Of a stretch of DNA of 28,371 bases, positions 7,045-13,641 are shown piece by piece; the first letter of the stretch is position 1; each line of letters begins with the position of its first letter. Source of the DNA: Lachnospiraceae bacterium UBA3386 (GTDB lineage Bacteria > Bacillota > Clostridia > Lachnospirales > Lachnospiraceae); NCBI GenBank assembly GCA_002358875.1, contig DEPS01000020.1:53109-81479 (forward strand), in the 5' to 3' direction. The notes beneath the pieces were generated by a model that saw only the letters and a list, made by a program, of their open reading frames with translations, was not told the DNA's origin and ran no database searches. A program made the translations under genes and the position numbers.

Positions 7045-8781
7045 TCATTCTGCTGAAAGAATGTAATAGTAGATGGGCTGTCCGCCATACTGCAGTTCCA
7101 CCTCACAGCTCTCGAAACTGGAGAGGACCTTTGAACGGAAATCCTCCGCCTCCGCTTCCGTGACATCTTCGCCGTAATAAATACTGATGATCTCGGTCTC
7201 CTCGCCCACCATTTTTTCAAGACATTTGAGAGCGGTCTCGTCTCTGTCTCTGCTGACCGCGAGGATCCCGGCATCGCCGATACCCATCATATCGTCCTTG
7301 TGGATCTCGACGTCGTTGAGGATGGTGTCGCGGACCGCGTAGGTCACTTCCGCACTTTTGACCGCTTCAATGCCCGCAAGCATGTTTTCGCGGTTCTCTT
7401 CCGCAGTCATGTCCGGAGTGAAATTGATAATGGCGGTAATACCCTGAGGGATCGTCGTCGTAGGGATCACAACGACCTTCTTGTCCTTGGACAGTTCCGC
7501 AGCCTGATTGGCCGCCATCACAATGTTCTTATTATTAGGGAGCACAAAGACTGTGTCCGCATTGACCTTTTTGACCGCTCCGAGAATGTCATCCGTGCTG
7601 GGATTCATGGTCTGTCCGCCTGAGATCACACAGTCAACGCCCAGGCCCTTAAAGATCTCTCCGATGCCCTCTCCGACTGAGACAGTGATAAAGCCGAAAT
7701 CCTTATGGGGCATCTGAAGCTCAGGCTCGCTTTCCGCCGCAGGGACATGACCGGCAGACACCGTGCCGGGAGCTTTGGCCTTTTCCTCGGCAGCCTTTGC
7801 GCTGCCTTCCTTCTCCAGCCTTCTGTTCTCGATCCTGAGAGAGCGCAGCTCGCCGCACTGGATGCCCTTCTGGATGGCAAGTCCCGGGTCATTGGTCCTG
7901 ACCTGCACGGATACGATATCTTCCCTGTTCTCGCAGACTGCGATCTCGCCGATGGACTCCAGATATTTACGAAGGCTCTTTAAGGAAGCCTTGTTGAAAT
8001 CCTTCCCGGGTACTATCTCAAAGGCAGCGAAATACAGGTATTTCAGTTCCTCCTTTGCGGCCTCTGCCTCCTGCTTTCCTGTCTCTTCTTCCTTCTGGGG
8101 TACGACGGCGATCTCTTTTCCAAGATATGCGTCATAGCAGCCCTTGAGGAACTGGATCAGGCCCTGCCCGCCGCTGTCCACGACACCGGCCTGTTTGAGG
8201 ACAGGCAGCATGTCCGGCGTCTTTGCCAGGACCTCCTCGCCGTAAGCGATGACCTGGGGGATAAAATCGTCGAAATTGTCGACACAGGCTTCTGAAAGCT
8301 CTGTCGCCTTTTCGGAGACCCCCTTGGCGACAGTCAGAATAGTTCCCTCTTTGGGCTTCATGACCGCCTTGTAGGCTGTCACGACAGCTCTTTCGAAGGC
8401 CTTTGCCATAACCGGAACAGTCAGCTCTTCTTCATCCCGGGCGACCTTCCCGAACCCGCGAAGCAGCTGGGACAGGATGACACCGGAGTTGCCTCTGGCT
8501 CCGCGAAGCGATCCGGAAGAGATCGCCTTGCAGACATCCCGCATGGAACGGGAGCCCTGATCGAGGTCCCCGACCTCCGCCACCGCCGATTTGATGGTCA
8601 ATGTCATATTTGTGCCCGTATCCCCGTCCGGGACAGGGAAAACATTGAGCTCATTGATCCATTCTTTTCCCGCTTCGAGATTGGCCGCGCCCGCCAAAAA
8701 GAGGTCAACCAGACGCGCCGCGTCAATTGACCGATTGTTCCGGTCCTGAATATTCTCCTGATTATTCTCGTTCATGCTCAC
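7045..8781 (-). CDS. fakA: Fatty acid kinase catalytic subunit FakA (DAK2 domain protein, YloV family)
   Basis: FakA phosphorylates fatty acids held by FakB (DegV) proteins, feeding acyl-phosphate to phospholipid synthesis. The 578-residue protein has an N-terminal DAK2/DhaL-type nucleotide domain with NVFPVPDGDTGTNM (46-59), whose D52 and D54 are the expected magnesium ligands, and the GARGNSGVILSQLLRGF segment (~94-110). A middle linker rich in Glu and Lys (~230-350) and a C-terminal domain with SGGQTMNPSTDDIL complete the YloV architecture. I chose GTG 8781 rather than the ATG six bases inside because GGAGG is 9 nt from the GTG but 15 nt from the ATG. It follows the Asp23-family gene by 63 bp, as in Bacillus yloU-yloV, and ends before a strong terminator. 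Confidence 0.93.
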   Translation of the reverse strand: MSMNENNQENIQDRNNRSIDAARLVDLFLAGAANLEAGKEWINELNVFPVPDGDTGTNMTLTIKSAVAEVGDLDQGSRSMRDVCKAISSGSLRGARGNSGVILSQLLRGFGKVARDEEELTVPVMAKAFERAVVTAYKAVMKPKEGTILTVAKGVSEKATELSEACVDNFDDFIPQVIAYGEEVLAKTPDMLPVLKQAGVVDSGGQGLIQFLKGCYDAYLGKEIAVVPQKEEETGKQEAEAAKEELKYLYFAAFEIVPGKDFNKASLKSLRKYLESIGEIAVCENREDIVSVQVRTNDPGLAIQKGIQCGELRSLRIENRRLEKEGSAKAAEEKAKAPGTVSAGHVPAAESEPELQMPHKDFGFITVSVGEGIGEIFKGLGVDCVISGGQTMNPSTDDILGAVKKVNADTVFVLPNNKNIVMAANQAAELSKDKKVVVIPTTTIPQGITAIINFTPDMTAEENRENMLAGIEAVKSAEVTYAVRDTILNDVEIHKDDMMGIGDAGILAVSRDRDETALKCLEKMVGEETEIISIYYGEDVTEAEAEDFRSKVLSSFESCEVELQYGGQPIYYYILSAE

Positions 8782-8844
8782 CGCTTACTCCCTCCGATCT
8801 GTGATCACAGCACGAAACAGCCGTAAATCCTATATTCCGCCTGA

Positions 8845-9207
8845 TCAGTCGATCAGCCTGACTCCTTCCACGTAAATATTGATCTTCTCGATTTCGAGGC
8901 CGGTAAACTCCTCTACCTTGTACCGCACGCTCTCGATCAGATTGTCCGCTACGGTCGTAATATTTACGCCATAAGAAACGATCACGTGAAAATCGATCAC
9001 CAGCTTTTTCTTGGAAGTAAGCGTGACATCAATTCCCTTTGTCATCGTGTCCTTTTTCAGAAGGTTGACGATCCCTTCCTTCATATTCACTCCGGCCATG
9101 CCGACGATTCCGAAGCACTCATTGGCAACGCTTCCGGCATACTGGGCGATCACATCATTATCGATGGAGATATTTCCCATATGCGTATTCATATAAGAAG
9201 ATTTCAT
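8845..9207 (-). CDS. Asp23/Gls24 family envelope stress response protein (YloU)
   Basis: A 120-residue Asp23/Gls24-family protein. Members are small cytoplasmic or membrane-associated proteins linked to envelope stress in Firmicutes. The GNISIDNDVIAQYAGSVA start, the mid-protein VTLTSKKKLVIDFHVIVSYG strand and the C-terminal VEEFTGLEIEKINIYVEGV block are typical. Start ATG 9207 is preceded by GAGGAG at 6 nt; an in-frame upstream ATG at 9225 lacks such a site. It is the first gene of the minus-strand fakA unit and is divergent from rpmB, the same arrangement as rpmB/yloU in Bacillus. Its molecular role is not established. Confidence 0.92.
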   Translation of the reverse strand: MKSSYMNTHMGNISIDNDVIAQYAGSVANECFGIVGMAGVNMKEGIVNLLKKDTMTKGIDVTLTSKKKLVIDFHVIVSYGVNITTVADNLIESVRYKVEEFTGLEIEKINIYVEGVRLID

Positions 9208-9270
9208 TACTGACTCCTCTCTCATGTTTTAAACGGAACCGCCCGTCCAGGGCGGCAGACTCTCGCTTAA

Positions 9271-9276
9271 ATTATA
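9271..9276 (-). promoter_or_regulatory. Consensus -10 box for the yloU-fakA unit
   Basis: TATAAT on the minus strand, about 64 nt upstream of the yloU start. The -35 region is pyrimidine-rich and has no good match (TTTTCT at 17 nt), so the promoter may depend on an activator or be weak. Confidence 0.5.
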
Positions 9277-9332
9277 CCTGAACAGAGAGAAAAAGAAAAC
9301 ACACAATCGTAAAACCTTTTAAAAAATTTTGC

Positions 9333-9361
9333 TTGCGTTCTACAATTCTTTCTGTTAATAT
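9333..9361 (+). promoter_or_regulatory. Promoter for rpmB
   Basis: TTGCGT (9333-9338), a 17-nt spacer and TAATAT (9356-9361) lie about 45 nt before the rpmB ATG. AT-rich DNA upstream (9301-9330) could serve as an UP element. Confidence 0.6.
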
Positions 9362-9406
9362 ACTAATGTTGTTTTTCCGAGTCTAAAAGGGATTGGAGGT
9401 GTTAAG

Positions 9407-9592
9407 ATGGCCAAGTGCGATATCTGCGGCAGAGGCGCTTTCTTTGGAAATCAGGTCAGCCATTCACATAGAAGATCTAATAAAGTCTGGCATGCTAACG
9501 TTCAGAGAATTGCAGTCAAGACTGATGGCGGCAGCAAAAAGATCCATGTCTGCACCAGATGCATGCGTTCCGGCAAGATCGAGCGTGCATAA
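9407..9592 (+). CDS. rpmB: 50S ribosomal protein L28
   Basis: A 61-residue large-subunit ribosomal protein of full family length. It is the zinc-binding (C+) form, with CDIC (C4, C7) near the start and CTRC (C49, C52) near the end. The core GNQVSHSHRRSNKVWHANVQ (14-33) is typical of L28. ATG 9407 has GGAGG at ~7-nt spacing. It is monocistronic or nearly so: its own promoter lies upstream and a strong terminator follows ~80 nt after the stop. Divergence from the Asp23/fakA unit is conserved in Bacillus. Confidence 0.97.
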   Translation: MAKCDICGRGAFFGNQVSHSHRRSNKVWHANVQRIAVKTDGGSKKIHVCTRCMRSGKIERA

Positions 9593-9605
9593 GGGGCGGT
9601 ACGTG

Positions 9606-9674
9606 ATGGCATTGAGTAATTTGGAATTAATGAATAGGATATTCATGAGTTTCAGGACTTTGCAGAAAAAATAG
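9606..9674 (+). CDS. Possible 22-residue small ORF after rpmB
   Basis: ATG 9606 to TAG 9672-9674 encodes MALSNLELMNRIFMSFRTLQ plus two lysines. It begins 13 nt after the rpmB stop, and its own stop overlaps the base of the terminator stem. The only upstream purine run is GGGG, 9 nt away, so translation initiation is doubtful. The peptide is amphipathic and basic at its end. I do not recognise it; it may simply be untranslated 3' leader. Confidence 0.2.
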   Translation: MALSNLELMNRIFMSFRTLQKK

Positions 9675-9708
9675 ATTCCGGTTCGGTCACGAATCGGAAT
9701 CTTTTTTT
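9673..9708 (+). terminator. Bidirectional intrinsic terminator between rpmB and ytfJ
   Basis: The stem AGATTCCG-GTTCG, loop GTCA and CGAAT-CGGAATCT give 13 pairs with one G-U, followed by T7 on the plus strand. On the minus strand the same stem is followed by ATTTTTT, so it can also end transcripts of the converging ytfJ unit. Confidence 0.9.
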
Positions 9709-9786
9709 ATCTGTTTTTATTATCCTGCTCTATGATCTCAAAAGCGCAAAGGTCCGGTGACAGATCCAAAGAAATCGGTCATGCAG

Positions 9787-9859
9787 ATCCGGGTCACGTT
9801 ACTGGTCACAAGGTGACCAATAACGTGCTGGCGGCAGTGTTACTTGTAATCCGGGTCAC
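9787..9859. repeat. GTGACC-rich dyad with flanking direct repeat
   Basis: A long inverted repeat at 9795-9827 pairs CACGTTA-c-TGGTCAC with GTGACCA-a-TAACGTG around a 3-nt loop: 14 of 15 positions match. It is flanked by two exact copies of ATCCGGGTCAC (9787-9797 and 9849-9859); the second overlaps the ytfJ stop codon. No U-tract follows on either strand. Confidence 0.65.
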
Positions 9860-10341
9860 TCCTGAGGCTTGTCCTGGTCCTTTTCAGGGAAAGCTGCGCT
9901 GACAGCCTTGTCATCGGGGATCATCTCTCTGTTTCTGTTGCGGATCCTGTCAATAATTTCGGGAACCATATCCATGATATGGGTCAGGGTGGTCTGATCC
10001 TTTACATTTACGACCTTTGTCATGTCGTCTTTGACAACCAGAACCGCTGAAGGTGTCATTTTGGCAGAAAACCCCCCCATCCCGCTGTCCTTGCGCTCCG
10101 CGCCGTTGGAGCCCGCGCCGACACCGATACTGACATCCGAAAGAGGGATGATGATCGTGTCTCCGATCGTGATCGGCTCCCCGACAACTGTTTTTGACGT
10201 CAGGACGCCGTTCGCCCCCTCCATCAGGGATTCCAGGACCTTGTTAAAGCTGTTTTTCTTACAGCCCCCCTTGCCGTTACCATTGCCATTTCCGTTTCCG
10301 TTCACGGTGCCGTTCCCGTTTCCGTTCTTTTTCTCTTCCAT
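9856..10341 (-). CDS. ytfJ: GerW/YtfJ family sporulation protein
   Basis: A 161-residue protein of the YtfJ (GerW) family. Bacillus YtfJ is a forespore protein found in spores, with a suggested role in germination. The core GVLTSKTVVGEPITIGDTIIIPLSDVSIGVGAGS (~46-79) carries the family's conserved Gly/Pro pattern. The C-terminal part holds the usual AVLVVKDD strand. The N-terminus is unusual: residues 6-27 are an Asn-Gly repeat encoded by tandem hexanucleotides. ATG 10341 has AGGAG at 6-nt spacing. It follows a DUF2953 gene, matching ytfI-ytfJ in Bacillus, which supports the call. Confidence 0.9.
   Translation of the reverse strand: MEEKKNGNGNGTVNGNGNGNGNGKGGCKKNSFNKVLESLMEGANGVLTSKTVVGEPITIGDTIIIPLSDVSIGVGAGSNGAERKDSGMGGFSAKMTPSAVLVVKDDMTKVVNVKDQTTLTHIMDMVPEIIDRIRNRNREMIPDDKAVSAAFPEKDQDKPQE
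10263..10325 (-). repeat. Tandem hexanucleotide tract encoding Asn-Gly repeats
   Basis: Variants of GGAAAC/GGTAAC repeat in the 5' part of ytfJ and encode alternating Asn and Gly. Unit number could vary by slippage without breaking the frame, because the unit is six bases. Confidence 0.7.
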
Positions 10342-10430
10342 GATGATCTCCTTGCGCTTTTCCTTTATGATTATCTTTTCGCCCTGTCCGCAGTAACGAT
10401 CCGGACATTTTTTGAAACAGCAGCTGACCG

Positions 10431-11258
10431 CTATGAGCGGTTTGCCGCCGAAGGTCCTCTTCGGAGCCTTTTCAGGAAATACCGTACATCTTTGTTTATA
10501 AGAAGACGGACGCCCGCTCCGAAAACGAGCTTTGAGAGCCTGATGCTGCCCGCCGCTGATCCGTGCAGGTCATAGCGGTAAAGCTCATAATCCGTATCCA
10601 GAGCGACATGGCCCGCTGTGACCGGATATAAAAAGCCCTGAACCGCAAAGACCTTTGCGCTTGCAGCAGGATCTCCCAGCCCGATCACTCCGGTCAGCCC
10701 CCATTTTTCGGGGAGAAGGCTTGCAAGCGCGGGCAGAAGGCGTTTTTTAATTGCCTCGATTGCCCGGCTCCCGCGCTCCGTTCCGAGAACATACAAGGCG
10801 TCATCCACCCGGTCATAGAGGCGGCCGGCCCGGGACAGGGCAGCGTCGATCCTGTCCTCAATGCTCTTCTCCTCCTTTGCGGCCGGAGGCTTCTCCTCTT
10901 TCTCCTCCGGTTCTTCCTTATCCCCTTTTATCATCATCAAAAGTCCAAAAAGAAGGAGAGCCGCATCGGAAGATCCGAAAAGTTTTATGCTCATGTCCAT
11001 CGTCCCGTCATAGGACAAAGCCGCGCGGACGGCTCCAAGAAACCAGCGCACCTCTCCCTCAAAGGACAGATCCTTTTTGAAGTCAATGTGCACAAGCTCG
11101 CTGCTTCCCTGCGGGTCGTTCATGTTTCCCGAAAAGGAGTACCGAAAGGGTACGAACAGTACAGACAGCCCGATGGCCAGCGCAATGATCAGAAGCGCCA
11201 GAAGCAGTATCAGAAGAATGGTTCCCAGGATCTTCAGCGCGGTCAGAAAAAGCATCAT
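10431..11258 (-). CDS. DUF2953 domain protein (YtfI-like)
   Basis: A 275-residue membrane-anchored protein. Residues ~5-37 form one long hydrophobic helix (ILGTILLILLLALLIIALAI and onward). A predicted soluble domain with LSFEGEVRWFLGAVRAALSYDG follows, then a second hydrophobic stretch (~100-110), a Glu/Lys/Pro linker (~113-130), and the DUF2953 C-terminal region with GLGDPAASAKVFAVQGFL and LSKLVFGAGVRLLINKDVRYFL. Bacillus ytfI sits directly upstream of ytfJ in the same way; the function of the family is not known to me. GGGAGG lies 10 nt before the ATG-ATG start, so either Met could be used. It is likely in one unit with the genes on both sides. Confidence 0.85.
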   Translation of the reverse strand: MMLFLTALKILGTILLILLLALLIIALAIGLSVLFVPFRYSFSGNMNDPQGSSELVHIDFKKDLSFEGEVRWFLGAVRAALSYDGTMDMSIKLFGSSDAALLLFGLLMMIKGDKEEPEEKEEKPPAAKEEKSIEDRIDAALSRAGRLYDRVDDALYVLGTERGSRAIEAIKKRLLPALASLLPEKWGLTGVIGLGDPAASAKVFAVQGFLYPVTAGHVALDTDYELYRYDLHGSAAGSIRLSKLVFGAGVRLLINKDVRYFLKRLRRGPSAANRS

Positions 11259-11328
11259 ACGAATTCAGCCTCCCTGCCCACTATTGTTAATGAAACGTTC
11301 ATATCCCTACTAAAATCAGGCTGCCTGT

Positions 11329-11727
11329 TCAACCCGGGCTTTTGTGCCAGAATGCGCGCATGAGCATCTTAAGTCTGCTGCCCCGAGATCCGTGCTCCCG
11401 CTCCACTTTCGAGAGGAGCCAGACCGCCGCATCCCACTGCCCGCTCAGGTGAAAAGCCTCCTGCGTGATCGACCTGACCAGTTCAAAGGCATCCTCCTTC
11501 CCCCAGGCCATCCCCACAATAAAAGGAGGATTGGCACGGTAATAGGGCTGCTGCAGGTTTGCGCAGTGCATGATCTCCAGGACCGGCCTCCTGGTTTTTC
11601 CGACAGCCCGGGAAAGAGTCAGGATATAGAGCATAAAATGCCCTTTTCCGCGGACAAGATCACGTTTGATCCGTTTTGGATTCTTGATCCGGGGACTCAC
11701 ATACAGGTTTTTATAAAAAAACATCAC
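11329..11727 (-). CDS. Conserved-looking hypothetical protein, 132 residues
   Basis: I cannot name this protein. It is basic, with no signal peptide or membrane helix. It starts with a strand-like LYVSPRIKNPKRIKRDLVRG segment, followed by HFMLYILTLS, PYYRANPPFIVGMAWGKEDAFELV (~61-86) and a helical C-terminus. Codon use matches its neighbours and it sits 55 bp after the PH-like gene and 70 bp before ytfI, so it is probably real and cotranscribed. The start is uncertain (tandem ATGs at 11727/11724, weak ribosome site); a GTG at the VSPRI position is another option. The linkage to YtfI/YtfJ hints at sporulation or envelope, but this is only inference. Confidence 0.7.
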   Translation of the reverse strand: MMFFYKNLYVSPRIKNPKRIKRDLVRGKGHFMLYILTLSRAVGKTRRPVLEIMHCANLQQPYYRANPPFIVGMAWGKEDAFELVRSITQEAFHLSGQWDAAVWLLSKVEREHGSRGSRLKMLMRAFWHKSPG

Positions 11728-11783
11728 AACACCATTTGTAAAACCGCAACAGTATCAGTATAACTGTCAATCCGGTTTAACCG

Positions 11784-12293
11784 TTAATCCGGTACTCCGT
11801 CGCCATCCAGATCCTCAAAGGAATCGATATACTGCATGCTCACAGTACGTCTGCGAAGCTTTGCCTCCTCGGAAGCCTGATAGATATAATCCTTGATCTG
11901 CCTGGCCTTCCGGATATTCTTAAACTCGATCTTCCTGTTGGTCGCATCGGATGTCACGCAGATCACCGTTCCAAGTCCGAAAAGCCTCTGCAGAAAACTG
12001 ATCCGCAGCTGGACGTCTATCACCCGGTACATATAGCAGTCATTTTCCACAGAGGACAAAAAGCCGGATTTGATCTGTATATCATTTTCGTAGATCAGAT
12101 AAGTCGTGAATGTAAAGGGAAGCCCCAGAAAAGCCAGCCTTTTCTTTTCTTTAAAAACCAGCTTTCCCTGCTCCGCGATAGCGCGGCGGTTATTGCCCTG
12201 CATTCCGTAAGCGGACCCGTCAGGTCCGGCTGCCGCAGGACCCTGCCCCGGCAGACGATCCTGCCCGGGTCTTTCTTTTTTTTCTTTCAGCAT
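11784..12293 (-). CDS. PH-like domain protein (bPH2 type) with a DxDxDG tail
   Basis: A 169-residue protein from ATG 12293, which has AAGGGAG at 8-nt spacing. An upstream in-frame ATG at 12317 and an open frame beyond it lack good sites. Residues 1-40 are polar and probably disordered. Residues ~41-140 resemble a bacterial PH-2 domain: TTYLIYENDIQIKSGFLSS, then YRVIDVQLRISFLQRLFGLG (the dV-x-q-R-l-G-lG pattern) and IEFKNIRKARQIKDYIYQ. Unlike most bPH2 proteins it has no membrane helix. The C-terminus ends DSFEDLDGDGVPD, a calcium-loop-like motif that is odd for a cytoplasmic protein. It is probably the first gene of the unit leading to ytfJ, with its own promoter at 12474-12502. The function is unknown. 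Confidence 0.78.
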   Translation of the reverse strand: MLKEKKERPGQDRLPGQGPAAAGPDGSAYGMQGNNRRAIAEQGKLVFKEKKRLAFLGLPFTFTTYLIYENDIQIKSGFLSSVENDCYMYRVIDVQLRISFLQRLFGLGTVICVTSDATNRKIEFKNIRKARQIKDYIYQASEEAKLRRRTVSMQYIDSFEDLDGDGVPD

Positions 12294-12450
12294 ATGCTTA
12301 TCTCCCTTCAGGCGCATGCCTTCTGAGCCTGAATCATTAATCTGCCTGAAAAAGATCCGGCAGTATATATCTCTTCCTGTCAGGAAACAGCAAAGGAATA
12401 TCTGTCCCGGCCGGACACTACAGGCCGTATATGACAGCATACCCATTAAC

Positions 12451-12464
12451 CGCATTCGAGTGCG
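12451..12464. promoter_or_regulatory. Near-palindrome just downstream of the PH-gene start site
   Basis: CGCATTCGAGTGCG is a 14-bp dyad with one mismatched pair, lying at about +3 to +16 of the predicted transcript. It could be an operator or a 5'-end stabilising hairpin. Confidence 0.35.
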
Positions 12465-12473
12465 GCGCTATTT

Positions 12474-12502
12474 ATTATACTCTGCTCCGGCTCATATGGC
12501 AA
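12474..12502 (-). promoter_or_regulatory. Promoter for the PH-like / YtfI-YtfJ unit
   Basis: On the minus strand TTGCCA (12497-12502), a 17-nt spacer and a perfect TATAAT (12474-12479). The predicted leader to ATG 12293 is about 175 nt. Confidence 0.75.
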
Positions 12503-12620
12503 AACCTTTTCATTCTTTGCCGGCCTTTTTTATTTAAGATTACCGGTCGAAGCGCGAAAACGATCCAACCTTACACCCGGAAAATTTTATTATCTCTTCC
12601 GCCCAAAGACTCTTTACCTG

Positions 12621-12629
12621 TGTTATACT
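12621..12629 (+). promoter_or_regulatory. Extended -10 promoter for rubrerythrin
   Basis: TGTTATACT gives a TG-extended -10 (TATACT at 12624-12629), about 78 nt before the ATG. No -35 match is visible, as often happens with extended -10 promoters. No PerR-like box was recognised. Confidence 0.45.
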
Positions 12630-12706
12630 TTTACATGACAGATTTACTTTTTCATTTTTACTCAATAAATATCACTGATTTTTTTCTAAAAAGGAGGTTT
12701 CTATTT

Positions 12707-13270
12707 ATGTCAACTGATTATTATGCAAAGCTCGGCAAAAACCTGATCGGGACGAAGACCTTTGACAACCTGATGGAAGCCTTTGCCGGCGAATCCCAGG
12801 CCAGAAACAAATATACCTATTTCGCATCCAAGGCAAAGAAAGACGGCTATGAGCAGATCGCAAAGATCTTCCTGCAGACGGCTGCCAACGAAAAGGAGCA
12901 CGCCAAAATCTGGTACAAGATCCTTGAGGGCGTCCACAGCACAGCGGAAAACCTCGAGATCGCTGCCGAAGGCGAGCACGATGAGTGGACAGAGATGTAT
13001 CCCGGCTTCGCCGAGGATGCCCGCGCAGAAGGTTTCAATGAGATCGCGGATCTTTTTGATATGGTCGCTGCGATCGAAAAGGAGCATGAAGCCCGCTATC
13101 GCAAGCTTCTCGAAAATGTAAAGGGCGGCCTGGTCTTCTCCAAAGACGGTGACCGCATCTGGGAATGCGGCAACTGCGGCCACATCGTCGTCGGCCCCTC
13201 TGCCCCCGATGCATGTCCTGTCTGCAACCACCCTCAGGCATATTTCGAAATTCACGCCGACAACTACTAA
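12707..13270 (+). CDS. rbr: Rubrerythrin
   Basis: Rubrerythrin reduces hydrogen peroxide in anaerobes, taking electrons through its rubredoxin centre. The 187-residue protein has an N-terminal ferritin-like diiron domain with ligands in FAGESQARN (E29), NEKEHAK (E62, H65) and IEKEHEARY (E124, H127). A C-terminal rubredoxin domain has CGNC (C154, C157) and CPVC (C170, C173). ATG 12707 follows a strong AAAGGAGG ribosome site; the frame remains open upstream but without a comparable site. It is a single-gene transcript with its own promoter and a strong terminator. It points to an anaerobe that meets occasional oxygen. Confidence 0.97.
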   Translation: MSTDYYAKLGKNLIGTKTFDNLMEAFAGESQARNKYTYFASKAKKDGYEQIAKIFLQTAANEKEHAKIWYKILEGVHSTAENLEIAAEGEHDEWTEMYPGFAEDARAEGFNEIADLFDMVAAIEKEHEARYRKLLENVKGGLVFSKDGDRIWECGNCGHIVVGPSAPDACPVCNHPQAYFEIHADNY

Positions 13271-13277
13271 AAAGATA

Positions 13278-13332
13278 AACCCCGTGCCTGATCGTATTTA
13301 CCCTTCAGGCACGGGGTTTTTTATGCGGCCGG
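13278..13332 (+). terminator. Strong terminator after rubrerythrin, probably bidirectional
   Basis: A 12-bp perfect stem (CCCCGTGCCTGA with TCAGGCACGGGG, 24-nt loop) is followed by T6 on the plus strand. On the minus strand the stem is followed by TTTATCTTTTT, so it can also stop the converging 13344-18033 unit. Confidence 0.9.
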
Positions 13333-13343
13333 ATGCATGCCGG

Positions 13344-13580
13344 TCAGCCGTTCCGGAGCTCTCCCAGCATACGGATGAGCTCAATATCCTCCTGGGATAC
13401 ACGGAAATTCGTTGCAGTCGTCTTTCCGTCAGGATCAGTGATCCGAAGATCCAGGACAGACCCCTCCGGAACACCGCCGTTACGGACAGCACTCATAAAA
13501 CCGGTAAAGCCGGGATGACGCTTTCTGAAAGCGCTAAGGGAGTCCTTCAGTTTCAGGAGCTGTAATGGGTTAAATGCCAT
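13344..13580 (-). CDS. Small conserved-looking hypothetical protein, 78 residues
   Basis: The protein starts MAFNPLQLLKLKDSLSAFRK and continues with a short helix HPGFTGFMSAVRNG, then a two-strand segment GSVLDLRITDPDGKTTATNF and a final helix SQEDIELIRMLGELR. It is basic at the start and acidic at the end, with no signal or membrane helix. ATG 13580 has AGAGGA at 7-nt spacing. I have seen proteins of this type in Clostridia but know no function. It lies 53 bp after radA and is the last gene before a strong terminator, so it is probably cotranscribed with clpC and radA, perhaps partly attenuated by a weak hairpin in between. Confidence 0.75.
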   Translation of the reverse strand: MAFNPLQLLKLKDSLSAFRKRHPGFTGFMSAVRNGGVPEGSVLDLRITDPDGKTTATNFRVSQEDIELIRMLGELRNG

Positions 13581-13618
13581 AATATTTTCCTCTCATAATA
13601 TTCTTTATTTTTGTCATT

Positions 13619-13641
13619 AAAAAAGCAGGCCGGTCAGCCGG
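13619..13641 (-). terminator. Possible weak terminator at the radA stop
   Basis: CCGG-CTGA-CCGG overlaps the radA stop codon and is followed by CCTGC and then T6 on the minus strand. The stem is only 4 bp and set back from the T-run, so termination is likely weak. Confidence 0.25.

Larger units (their letters stand above)
12294..12706. other. Divergent intergenic region between the PH-like gene and rubrerythrin
   Basis: This 413-bp gap carries a strong minus-strand promoter (12474-12502) with a downstream near-palindrome (12451-12464), and a plus-strand extended -10 for rubrerythrin (12621-12629). The segment 12503-12600 shows no convincing gene or RNA structure. Confidence 0.6.

Noticed and set aside
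9393..9674. 93-codon frame overlapping rpmB
   Set aside because: It is out of frame with the complete L28 protein, which has its zinc cysteines and a strong ribosome site.
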